From: Rhodocollybia butyracea
Taxonomy: Eukaryota; Basidiomycota; Agaricomycetes; Agaricales; Omphalotaceae
NCBI GenBank assembly: GCA_015501585.1
Contig: JADNRY010000210.1
Span: 41,566-105,565 of the forward strand
DNA: 64,000 bases
Direction: 5' to 3'
In this document: positions 1-10,298 of the stretch, piece by piece
Layout of the letters: each line of letters starts with the position of its first letter
Numbering within the stretch: the stretch's first letter is position 1
The notes under the pieces: generated by a model
Told to the model about the DNA's origin: nothing
The model's database searches: none
The model's input: the letters and a program-made list of their open reading frames with translations, nothing else
Program-made: the position numbers and the translations under genes

Positions 1-199
1 CAAAGTAGGAGTGAATTTGTGAAGTCCAAAGGTATATCGGAAGGGATAAAATAGAGAATGGAGTTTCAGAGCCACCAGAGGTCATGGGAGCTATCGGAGC
101 CGTGAGAGACTGTGAGAGAAGGTGAGGGAGTCTCGGAGAGTCTCTGAATGAGTCGGAACACCTCGGAATAATGATGGAAAGGCATGAACGTAACAGGGG

Positions 200-1115
200 G
201 TGAACAGAACAGAGATTTCCGCTATGGCATACGACACCACTTCAGGACAGTTGGCCGTTGTCCAATGGGCAGAGGCAATCCATCGATTTGTTGTTGACAT
301 AGGCATGATACCCAGGATACTCAAGTTGGTCACCATTGCTAAACATTGGCCACAAGCAGTGACTCCCAGACAAGTTGGTGTACGAGGCCCCAAGCTATGG
401 TCTTTCAGAAGAGAAGATGGGGTAATGTGAGTAGACAGCATAAACCAAGGAGTCAAGCATTTAACTCGCCTCAAATAGATACATACTTAGCGACAAGGGA
501 AAGATTCTAAAGTCAAAAATGACTGGTATGATAATGTAAGTATCAGATTTCAAGGCATTGATGATAAACTTACAACTAGAACAGAGGACATGCCGTTGTG
601 AACACCAAAGAGGATGCTGTTATTCTCAACGACTTCTTGGAGGGTGTTGCATTGATGAAGCTTGCTGGTACAGAAAGGGTGAAAACTTTCGAGGTGCCTC
701 ATTGAGAGCGGAGATTGCACAATGTAGCCTTTCAAGATGGCACCAGCATGGTCATCATAGGAAGCGACCATGGAAATGTTTATGCATTTGACTGTCAAAC
801 AGGTGAAATTATCAATACCATTCACATTGGTGTGAAAGACTGGGTGCAGTCAATTTCTGTGCATTTTAGCTTGTAGAGCTGTAGCTGCTGATAGACCTAG
901 AATTTAGACTGTTGAACTCAATGGTGTCCCTTTGATTATTGTGGGCCGTTTGGGTGAAAACATTGGCAAGACCAAAATTCAGATATGGGAAAAGGTTGTG
1001 GCAGCGCCTGTCAGCAGGAACACAGCAAGGAGGGAAGAGGGTCGGTGGTTGCTGCTGATTGCCCTGTCTTGCATATTGGTATTTGAGAATATCTTGGTAA
1101 GTTATCTCCAATGTT
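200..1115 (+). pseudogene. Decayed WD40-repeat protein gene
   Basis: Three plus-strand coding blocks in different frames look like consecutive WD40 blades. Block 1 (about 200-425) reads ISAMAYDTTSGQLAV and later KLWSFRREDG. Block 2 (about 586-870) contains VILNDFLEGVALMKLAG and, after a TGA, GSDHGNVYAFDCQTGEII, with the usual D-x-x-TG turn between blade strands. Block 3 (about 918-1115) contains ENIGKTKIQIWEKVV and ends in a hydrophobic stretch (LLLIALSCILVFENILV) that could be a membrane segment. WD40 propellers act as protein-interaction scaffolds. No start codon, continuous frame or clean splice pattern joins the blocks, so this is a remnant. Direct evidence is the blade-like motifs; the exact family is not recognised. 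Confidence 0.5.
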
Positions 1116-1162
1116 GCAAGTGCGGTTTTGGTGATGCCCATTTTAGAAAATTCCAGTATTGA

Positions 1163-2074
1163 GCTACTGCCAGCACATAATTATTAGCATGATAAAGCAA
1201 TATGTACATTGATGAGATTTACCGCTTAGTTAGAGAAAAGTTAGCTACAATGATATGACTGTTCTATGTCAAAAAGAAAGTGGAACTTACAAGTTTTTGC
1301 TGCTTTGTCTCCAGCATATGGAAGTTGAAGACGAAGTGACAAGAAGTTGCTCACGTGCTCATGCACATGTCTTGATGCGCCAACACTTGGATTCTGGCAT
1401 GTAAAAGGAAAATCTAATCTTATCTTACATAGTAGTGCAAAAAGCAATATAAATGACACTAGCCATCCCCTCTGGGGATCATCTGACATAGCTTGCTATT
1501 TTTATTGGATAGTAGCAGAAGTGAAAACTTTTACATCCACAGATGTATTTCAATTCTGTTGACTGGATGTGTTCGGTTGGTGTTTGGATGAAGATTAATG
1601 ATAACCTAGTCCAAAGTATGAAATATCTTCCTTCCTAATATTTAAGATGCAGCAGTGGTGCAGTGTCTCAGCAGTGTTTGGTAGTGGTAAGTAATGCAAC
1701 GACAACATAGAGAGACTTACGCCAAGTAACATGGGTACTAATCTGAATGATATTGTTCATAAATGAACCATGTGGTTGTACAATCTCAACACAGTTAATA
1801 AGACTGTTAAGTACTAGCTCTAAGCTTACTACTAGTACTATCAACATTGAGGATGTGTGTGAGTAGGATATCCAGCGAGATTCGGTGTATCAAATTTTTG
1901 TAAGTTTTAGATGCCAAATACTTTTATACTAAACATTACTGAGGAAAATACTGAGGATTTTAAAAACGCACGTGCACTTAACATATCAGCATAGAGCTCA
2001 TAGTATTGTGGGAATGATGGGGTGATGTAAAGCGGACCGGCAATAACACATAGCAAGCTATGTCAAGGCATATC
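1163..2074. other. Intergenic stretch, no gene recognised
   Basis: AT-rich sequence with only short overlapping ORFs. No repeat boundary, RNA gene or coding motif was recognised. Confidence 0.4.
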
Positions 2075-3305
2075 ACTTGTACCAAAAACACAGACAAGAG
2101 GCACATTTGCTACAACAGTTGTAGATAACACGCATTGGCTGCAGCAACAGTAGCACCTTCTCATTCTTGGCAATGGCCTCATGCACAGTTGGCTCATGGA
2201 TGTTGGCAGCAACAACAGAGGATTTCAGGGAATGTCCAAAGTAACAAAAAAAGCTTTCCTCAGTCCACCTCTGACAGCTTCTTGTCCTGAGAAGCAGCTA
2301 AGAGGTTGATTTCAGGGGTCTTCCAGACTATCGTAAAAGTATTGCTGGTTAAGGGATCCAAGCATCAGGAAAAGCTGTTTTTGCCTAGGTGACCCCAGAG
2401 TGGCCTAAAGCAAACTAGGTGACCTATGAATCCTATGGCATCCTAGGAATTTGGGCTTGTCCCTTGCCAGTCAAGGCTCTTGAGGATTCCCCAGGTTATT
2501 CTAGGGTATCCTAGGAAGCCCCAGGGAAACTCCAGGACAACTTTGGGAACACCTGGGCAAGCCTGGGCAAACCTAGGCTTGCCCTGGGTTTGCCTAGGAT
2601 ACCCTAGGGAATCCTCAAGGGACGAGCCCAAATTCCTAGGATGCCATAGGATTCATAGGTCACCGAGTTTGCTTTAGGCCACTCTGGGGTCACCTAGGCA
2701 AAAACAGCTTTTCCTGATGGATGCCCTTAATGGTTTCATACAGACAAACGAATGAGACACTACCTGATCAGAATGACCTGGATCTGCTATGGCTATGCCA
2801 GGGTTAGCAAAGAGCTTTACAAATGTTGCTGTGCCTTCCCACATTTCATAGTCTAGGAAAATGATGTGCTCTTTGATTTGCAGCTGGGGTACAGTGGGAT
2901 CCATGAGAAAGGTGAAGACATCACAAGCGGAAAAGCCATAGCACTGTATAGCGTTGTCCAATAGCACCTCAATCACATTGTTGCAAGACTCCATTGACGC
3001 TGCACTTGTCAAAAGTTCTACGTGTGCCCCTGGAAGCCCTGTTTTCTGGCCCTGCACCCAGTGGTCAATGTTTTCACGAAAGTTGACGTATTTAGGATGG
3101 AAAGCCAGACTGAAAACGGGCTGTCAGTATAACATATAATATACAAGATAATGTCATACCTGGTGAGGAGCAGTTTCTTGTCCCACAGCGGTAGTCCAAA
3201 GTAAGGTGCATTTCTACTGCGACTCCAACCACGGTAACAGATAGGATTAGGCAAGGCTGATTGCACTGGAAAGATTGTTGCCAGCGCCAGCCGCTTCAGT
3301 AGCAT
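2075..3305 (-). pseudogene. Remnant of unknown multi-exon gene, split by a foldback element
   Basis: A minus-strand coding block begins near 3305 (SRNAPYFGLPLWDKKLLLT). After an apparent 39-nt gap bounded by GTATGA and ACAG it continues with FHPKYVNFRENIDHW, GLPGAHVELLTSAASMESC, IFLDYEMWEGTATFVKLF and SHSFVCMKPL. Right after CMKPL the frame runs into the element at 2353-2726. On its far side the reading resumes in the same codon with TSNTFTIVWKTPEINLLAA, then a TGA and frameshifts, and fades near ANIHEPTVHEAIAKNEKVLL (about 2120-2220). The family is not recognised. The frame across the apparent first intron does not fit cleanly. The insertion, the nonsense codon and the frameshifts make this a pseudogene. 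Confidence 0.5.
2353..2726. mobile_element. TTAA-flanked foldback MITE (piggyBac-like target)
   Basis: The whole 374-bp segment is one nearly perfect palindrome. The left arm (AAAAGCTGTTTTTGCCTAGG and onward) is matched by the reverse complement of the right arm over roughly 170-180 bp, including GGTGACC, CCCAGAGTGG and GAATCCTATGGCATCC. TTAA sits on both sides, at 2349-2352 and 2727-2730, the target duplication of piggyBac-type transposition. Excising the element plus one TTAA rejoins the coding frame of the interrupted minus-strand gene. It encodes no protein, so it would need a transposase in trans. The ORFs seen inside it are by-products of the palindrome. Confidence 0.85.
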
Positions 3306-5073
3306 TATGATAATAAACCCAGTAAGCTACTGTACAGTAAGAGTGTAGGGGCATTTTAATCCCTCTGTGTTCGCATTTGATGAGGTCATGTGACTCGTTT
3401 GTTGCAGCTTTTGGGTGGCTGGACAAAAATAGGTTATTTATGGGCCTATTTAGGCAATTTCTGGGATGGTAGCTAGCCCAAAAAAGACTCTATTCCTGCA
3501 ACCAATTTGGCCATACAAATCTCTGTAATTGCCTACCAGTTGCAATTCCCCTTCTTAATGAAGCTTATTGACTTTGTTAGGTTTCTTTTCCGTAATTTTA
3601 TCCCTTGCCCACTGCTCGCCCAGTTCCCTATGCTCCTAGCACTCCAACTACTATTCTGAGCATCCCATATCTTTGTTAGAAGGCCTAAATTCAATGGAAA
3701 GCGAGGGGGAGAGGGAGAGGGGTGATTAAGTTGAAAACATACCTAGGGAGGGGTTTGAGCAACCAGGTCTGGGAGTGTAGGGGTCTCAATCTGGGCAGGA
3801 CTCGTAGGCGGAGCGTATTCAATAAACCACTTGCTGTTTTTGACAGGATCGGTCCCTGGATTTGGGGCACAACTTGGGGAGAGATTCTGTAATTATGATC
3901 GGCAACACTGTAGAACGAGACAGGGAGTCATGAGACGCGTAGACATTATCACCATTGTGCATACATATAATGCAATGAATTGGAAACAACGCAATCCAGA
4001 GACTAGATATCAATCATTCAAGGACAAAGTTGGAAGAAGAGGTAGACACTTGTTGCCTCTTTGACACGATACCTCAAAGTTTCACAAAGTTCAAGCTTCA
4101 TTTTTTGTATTCAGCGACAGGATGCATCTATGCACCAAATACGTTTTCCATTGAACCAAATCAACGGTTTGAGTCATATTTAAAGGTTACTATTGTAGCA
4201 AGCTAGCACAAGGAAACACCCAAGTTCCATCTGGTCGATAAAAAACACTTATCCTGGTATGATATCTGTTGTTCTACATTTGAGGTGCAAGGCAAAATCT
4301 TGCTAACAATGAGGAACCAACACTAACCAACACCTGACGTTGATATGTTCCTCATGACCCAAAACATCGCAAGTAAATATAATTTTACCATTACTTCTGC
4401 CTCGGTGACTCCTCCAGGCTCTTGCCGCTACAACTGAACCCTCTTCATCCACCAAAGAGTCACTGGCATTCTTTTCTCCGTCCCCTCACTGTAAAGGTAC
4501 TGCGCTAGCGAGGTTTGCGTGTAATGCATCAATGCATCATGGCCGGCCATACAAGGAATATCCTTTGCAATTGGTAGCAGACAATGGAAGTAGGCGCAAA
4601 AGTAGGCCTGCGCTAGGCACTTATTTATAGCCGCCCATAGTAAATAGCAAATCACCTCTTGTCAACATCCCTCTGTTTTTACTGCTTTTTACTCAAATCA
4701 AGTCGGATGCTGGTGAAACTGAAGCTGCGATAACAGTAGATTGGGACGGGCCAAATGATCCATAGAAAAAAGTATGTCCAATGACTGCAAATGGGCGTTT
4801 GTGTCTGCATTCACAGCCATCAGCTCTGTCTCTTCTTCAATGGTCGACCCAACAACCGATGTCATTGCTTTTCAGTTTTGGATAACAAACGAGGTGTTGA
4901 TAGCAATGACTGCAAGTATATCTATCTTGGCTTATGGCGAGTAATGTGTAGTTTCTTTTGCTCATGTCTCTTGCCATAGCTATAGGTCCTTTGTTCTGCC
5001 TAATATCTTTTGATGTCATTCACTCAATCTACCATGTAGTTCCTCACAAGAAAGTACATGCCTTCTTCTTATT
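3306..5073. other. Intergenic stretch, no gene recognised
   Basis: Only short ORFs on both strands, none with a recognisable domain or intron structure. The Harbinger element begins at its right end. Confidence 0.4.
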
Positions 5074-5178
5074 AGAGCATTTTTGCACCCATTTTCATCT
5101 GCCTGCTATCTGCCGGGTGACGTCACTTTGTCACATATGGGCACACTGCAGGTCCGCAGGTTTCTAACTATTACATCG

Positions 5179-6562
5179 ATGAACACGTCTTCTCTTTCTC
5201 TTGAACAGCTTGCTGCCATTGCTGCTTTGCCTGATGATCAATGTATTGCTCTTGCTCAAGAGCAAAATTTTGCTGCTGTACGAGCTTACCTGCAACATGT
5301 ATGTTTACGTTTTTTTCAGTGATTCTTTTGCGCTAAATGTTTATTTAGTCTTCCGATCCAGCATCAAGACAGTCCATGACAAACAACAAAGCTCCAGGAC
5401 GCATAAGTCGCATTTTTCTTCTTTTTTTTCACTGCAAGATACTGACATCCATGTAGCCTTTAACGCTAGCCTTGTGTCCACAGTCTATGCGTGTTTCTAC
5501 CGCTGGTCCCAGCTCAATTCACTCTTCAACCTCTGTAGCACACATTTCAGTCACCAATGAAATTGAATTTATCAAGGAGAAGGAGAAAGCACCACCCCCA
5601 TTCATCAGCTGTGAACATATACGATCTGTTCTTCGCTCTATCCGTGATAATGATCCATATGCGGGATCTAGTGCTACCAAGAGCGCTGCCTGGGCAAAGG
5701 TCTTTGAAATGTTTGTAAAAGCGGGAGGGGTGAAGGATACTAGAGCGCAAATTTTGAAGGATAAGATTAAGGAACTGTTAGATTGCCATGAGGTACATGT
5801 GACACTGTGTAAAATCTTTGTAGATACTGACTATAGTACAGGGAGCGCAACGCAAGGCCCCAATTACCATTGCTATGTGTAAATTTCTTGATAATGAAGA
5901 GAACGCGATTGCTCTTGGTTCTACCTTAGACACTGTTGCAAGTATGCGTCATCGTTCTGCAGATGAGATGGCATCTGCCAGCGTTGTGCTGTGAAGTAAG
6001 TGAACTTCATGATTGTTTAACCCTTTCGCTAATACTTACGAATGTAGAAAGAGAAGAAGAAGACCGAAGACCGAAAGTTCATCGCGCAAGCCTCTCTCAC
6101 CACGATGACTCATAAGGCTCTTGATGAGAAGGCTGAACTCATCAATCTAAGCTCGGATTCAGAGAACGATCCTGTCAAGGAAGACGACAGCGATATCAAG
6201 ATGGAAGTTACTCAATGTGATGATGCTCCTAGCAGTTCTGTACATTTATTCATCCTTTGTGACTCGTCCTGTACAAACATTTCCCATAGACTACCAACAA
6301 GAAGCCCAACGTCAAGAAGGAGAATAAATCTCCCAAAGCCAAAGTTAAAGTCCTGAAGTCGAAGAAGATTGTAGCAAAGTCACGTGTGCATAAGCGTAGC
6401 CATTGTGATGACAGCAACATCTTTTCAGAGATGCAGACAAGCATGGCCCAATTGATGAAACTTCACGAGCGGATTGTAGACAACATCAAGGAGTCGAACC
6501 GCAAAACAGAAGTGTTTCAGGACAAATTTCTCGATATCTTTGCACGTATGGTTGATAAATAA
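5179..6562 (+). CDS. Harbinger accessory (Myb/SANT-type partner) protein
   Basis: Multi-exon gene inside the Harbinger element. Exon 1 (5179-5298) encodes MNTSSLSLEQLAAIAALPDD and more. The first intron is 5299-5348. Coding resumes with SSDPASRQSMTNN; the next junction is unresolved. Exon 5484-5792 encodes SCEHIRSVLRSIRDNDPYAG and WAKVFEMFVKAGG, with regularly spaced aromatic residues like a Myb/SANT-like or MADF-type domain. Exon 5842-5994 follows, then 6048-6239 (acidic, DSENDPVKEDDSDIKME), then 6290-6562, a Lys-rich tail with a probable coiled coil (MQTSMAQLMKLHERI) ending in TAA. An in-frame TGA at 5992-5994 lies at the end of one exon; it could be a CGA-to-TGA mutation or a sign that the junction is misread. 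In this superfamily the second protein helps import the nuclease and bind the termini. The function here is inferred from position. Confidence 0.6.
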
Positions 6563-6689
6563 TGATTTTGCGCCACTTGTATGCCTTTTTTCGCTTGTCA
6601 CTTACTTTATTGCATAGTCATTGTTTGTTTATCACAGAAAACCTAGTAGTAATTGTTGTATGTACAGTAGTAGTATCAAATTGAAATCG

Positions 6690-8216
6690 TTAATCATGGA
6701 AATAATCTTCTAATGTAGGAGGCATGCAATTGAACCGCTGTGCAATCTGGTTTGGACAAACACAGTTTGCCGCATTCATGAGAAGGACACCGATACGGTA
6801 ATAACGGCCAACAGGAGATGAAAGTACTTGCATTTTGCGAAAGTTGTTAAGAAAAGGCCAAAGATTTACAACGACACCAAATCCATGTTCTACCTCTATC
6901 CGCACCTTGCTCATTGCACAATTCCATGCCTGCTGTTCCTCCAAGAGATCATCATCAGCAAATGGACTGATGAGATGTGGTCCATAGCCGTAAGCTGTCG
7001 AGCTCCTCTTCCGTTTGGTCGAGGAACTCGTCATTTTACTTGATTGTATATATTTACTTACCATGTTACTTAGTTTCCATAAGTAGGTACTTATCTAACA
7101 GCTCTAGGCTGTTCTTTGTAAATTTTCACTTAGCAATCTATCGACCTTTCTACCATCTATCTGTCTGATTGAGTCCTATCCTATCCAGTCTATAACTTGT
7201 TCAATCTACTCCATAAAGGAATTAAATCGACGTTAGGACTATCCGAGGCCCTCGTCAAACTCAAAACTTCTGTCTGCCCACAAAACAGACTTAAGTTTCA
7301 CAAAGCCGGGTCTCCAAAGACGACAAAATTGCACTTGTTCATAGGTGCATCATCTGGGACATCTGGACGGAAACCGAACTCATGGAATTTGTCGAGAAAT
7401 GCGCTGTCGGTGAGAAGATGGTTATCGTTTCGGCGCCCTTTGTACGGCCCTGCCAAATTACCAATGATTCCATTTGGAAGACACAAAGCTTGATATTTGA
7501 GAGCATGCATTTTCTTGTAGCCGTTGTATGCAGCTTCTTGGCCCTTGCTGGGACGGCACATCTTCCTAATGGTACAATCAAGAAATCCAACACAGTTTGA
7601 CAACGGTGATCCATAGTCTTCGACAGCAATGGTGTAGTCAAGGAGGGTGTCAGGATGAAGAATACCGTCAGAATCACAGTCAAGGAGGTGTTTCCATCTG
7701 TTATCAAGCCAGGTAATGAGTTCATTGGTGATTTGAGAAATAGCAGCAATACTTCGGTTGTATCGAGCAACCATATCATAAAGATCGTGACCAGCACGGA
7801 AACGAGCAAGAAGAAGGCCCAAGGCTTCAACTGCTGGGAAGTTATGGCGCTCTTGGGTTATAAACGGGTCTGGTATTTGAAGGACCTCAGCAAGGTCAAC
7901 GATCTCATCGGCTCTAAATCTGTGATAAAGATTAACAGTGATTTGAGTGTAAAAACAAAACAAACACGTACCTAAACCACCACATACAGCTCCTACCAAG
8001 CCTATACAAAGAATCTTCACTGATACGTTCACCACCTTGCTCTGGACGTGGCCGTTCTCCACAAGCTTCAATTTCCATCTGCAGTAACATCATTTCACAA
8101 AGTGTTTGTTCTTGATATTGAAGTAAGAATAACGACGCAAGAAGAATTGGAGTGTTTCGCTCAGCACTAGAACATAAGAACAGCAGTGAAGCCAGTAGCA
8201 ACTGAGGCCCAAGCAT
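6690..8216 (-). CDS. PIF/Harbinger DDE nuclease (HARBI1-like transposase)
   Basis: Exon 1 runs from 8216 (MLGPQLLLASLLFL) to 7972. The intron 7920-7971 has good GTACGT and CACAG borders and keeps frame into FRADEIVDLAEVL. Exon 2 carries the DDE_Tnp_4 signature: GFLDCTIRKMCRPS with the first Asp, YNGYKKMHALKYQAL, PNGIIGNLAGPYKGRRND, and VVFGDPA with the second Asp. After a second intron (about 7010-7305; junction not resolved, one nucleotide out of frame by eye) exon 3 encodes GYGPHLISPF, MSKVRIEVEHGFG with the catalytic Glu, and ends EDYFHD before TAA at 6690-6692. All three catalytic acids are present. It would cut and reinsert the element using the 20-bp TIRs. The unresolved junction leaves open a small lesion. 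Confidence 0.75.
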
Positions 8217-8639
8217 GATTGCAAGTGATAAGTAACACTACGTAACACATCTTCCAGCTATCTTCGTGTGACATGTGACAAATTTAACGGGTGCGAAAAC
8301 GCTCTATTCTTATTCAATCCCTCACTAACGCTTTGCGTTCTTTTGCAGCCTGTGACGCCCCCTGACGCCTCCCTCCTCCTACAACGGAAACCGCGAAAAT
8401 CCAACAACAACTCACGGCAGACCTGGAAAAAGGCGGGACACTGAGAGAGGTGCGGACTGTGTATTCGAAGCGGGAAGGTCAAACGTACGCACCTCCAGAT
8501 CCTTCTTCGCTAGCTCTCTCCAGCTAACCGATTACATTCTTTGTTCGCCATATCGTCACCTCAAAACCTCAAACCTTTCCATCCATTTAGTATCTTCAAA
8601 CTCCTCCAGATGGCGAGAACTCTTCACGAAATCCCTTTA

Positions 8640-9696
8640 TGCCCTTCTGGTCCTCGCACGGTTCATCGGAATATATATGGCGGTGTTTTTATATTTTGGT
8701 AATATTCACAGATATGTGTCATAAAAGTACCGGGATCGGTACGTCTTTTTCCGTCTTTTCCCGTCTCTTCCCGTCTCTTCCATCCCTTCCTAAACTCCCT
8801 CCCTCATCTAGCCGGCCTCAACTACATCGGCCTCGGCATCGGGCTTACCCTCGCCTTCCAGCTCAACGCGCTCTACATAGACAAAATCTACAGCCCAAAA
8901 CACCAAAAACGGCGGAACCGGCGAGGGCAAGCCAGAGTACTGCGTGCCGTCTATGATCATAGGGAGTATCGTTGCCTGTGGGGTTGTTGATGACGGGGTG
9001 GGCGGCGGAGAGGGGGGTTATAGTTGGGTCGTTACTGATGTGGTGCGTTTGCGTTTTGGTTGATTTGCGCGTTTGCAATTGCTTGTGTTGAATATGATTG
9101 GGGTTTTGTGGTTATGTTGATTATAGGGCATGGCGTTCGTTGGAGTGGGTATCATCCTTACGTTCAATGCAGACATATGTTGTTGATTCGTTTACGCTGC
9201 ATGCTGCTAGTGGTTAGTCACTAGTCACCTCTCCCTTGCTTGTATTCTCCTTCCTTCCCCTCCGCTTCCTTCACCTTTCCTTCCCTTCTTCCTTTCTTTT
9301 CATCCTTCCTTCCCTCCCTCCCCCTTCCTTTCCCTTTTCCCCCTATTTTCTCCAAAAACAAACACCAACACTTACTTACCTGACTCGCCCCCATATACTT
9401 ACTAACCCCAAAAAAACAACCCTCGCAGGCTTCGGCTTCCCTCTCTTCGCACCGACGATGTACAACGCCCTAGGGTACCGAAAGGGCGACACAATATTAG
9501 CGGCGTTTAGTATTGCTATTGGGTGGCCTGCGTGAGTAGCGTTTAAGCGTTTTCCGTTTCCGTTTTTTGTTTTTTTTTTGTTTTCAATACTATGTTGATC
9601 ATGTGCGTTGTCGTTTATATTCATATTTATAGACCCATACTTATCTGGAAATACAGTAAAGCTATAACGATGAAGAGTAAGCATGCGAAGAAGTGA
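8640..9696 (+). pseudogene. MFS transporter, C-terminal half, decayed copy 1
   Basis: A series of small exons matches the second half of a fungal drug/polyamine-type MFS transporter. FIGIYMAVFLYFG is at about 8660. IFTDMCHKSTGIG is followed by a GTACGT donor. After a CTAG acceptor comes GLNYIGLGIGLTLAFQLNAL (8815-8870). PSMIIGSIV is at about 8950, MAFVGVGIILTFNA at 9130, and GFGFPLFAPTMYNALGYRKG with FSIAIGWPA at 9430-9532. The last exon, PILIWKYSKAITMKSKHAKK, ends in TGA at 9694-9696. Small indels break the frame after IDKIYSPK and after FNA. The N-terminal half is missing. The family moves small molecules across the plasma membrane by proton coupling; this copy cannot. Confidence 0.7.
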
Positions 9697-10298
9697 GAAG
9701 TGAGCAAGGAAGGAAGAAGGAAGAAGTTAGATTGGGCAGCGGTGTTTCGATTACTCGAGTATTTCACTAGAAAGAAGTTCCTTTTCGGAGGATAGACAGT
9801 GATGCTGTTCCTTCTCCCTTCTTGCCCCCTGATGTTTTTCGCCCCGATGATTAGTACGACTTGTAGACACGCACATTCTACCCATACTACACATACGACC
9901 CATACGACTCAAGCCCTTTCTCGATCTCGATCAAAATCCTAGTGTATCATTTCCTCCCTTTTTTCCTGCATCTACTGTTACTACTTGGTATAACGTACCT
10001 AAGAATACCTTGGCTTGAGAATACCAGCACTTGTATTTCAATTTGGTCATATAGCGAACGGGAACGCAGCTCAAACTTTAGAGCTACTCGTATATTATAT
10101 TGATTAGAAGATTCAAGCTTCTACTTTAAAAAATTTGCATTACTTACGAATACCAGTGTTCATACGTTTAAATAATACTTATGTGCCAAAACGAAGCAAC
10201 CCGCGGTACCGTGGTGGGTCCAATGTCACGTGACTGGGTGATCTAATTAAGGCGCTCGAATATCCGATTCCTTTGTCTTTTCCTTTGTCTCTTCCATC
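9697..10298. other. Intergenic region upstream of the FunK1 gene
   Basis: About 600 bp between the MFS remnant and the kinase start. It presumably holds the kinase promoter. A pyrimidine-rich tract just before the ATG (around 10260-10298) is the only notable feature. Confidence 0.4.

Larger units (their letters stand above)
5074..8305. mobile_element. Complete PIF/Harbinger DNA transposon
   Basis: The element is 3,232 bp with 20-bp terminal inverted repeats. The left end is AGAGCATTTTTGCACCCATT and the reverse complement of the right end is AGAGCGTTTTCGCACCCGTT. The three mismatches are all at CpG positions (CA or TG on the left, CG on the right). ATT is present on both sides (5071-5073 and 8306-8308), a 3-bp target duplication as expected for Harbinger, although the family usually prefers TWA. 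Inside are two convergent genes: an accessory DNA-binding-type protein on the plus strand and a DDE nuclease on the minus strand. This is the standard two-gene Harbinger layout. Confidence 0.85.

Noticed and set aside
2443..2677. Overlapping ORFs on both strands at 2443-2677
   Set aside because: They lie entirely inside the palindromic MITE, are low-complexity (GYPR and PRKPQ-type repeats), and mirror each other because of the inverted arms.
9236..9360. Possible coding exon in the MFS copy 1 region
   Set aside because: The frame is a C/T-rich intronic tract; homologous copy 2 has a diverged pyrimidine-rich intron at the same place.
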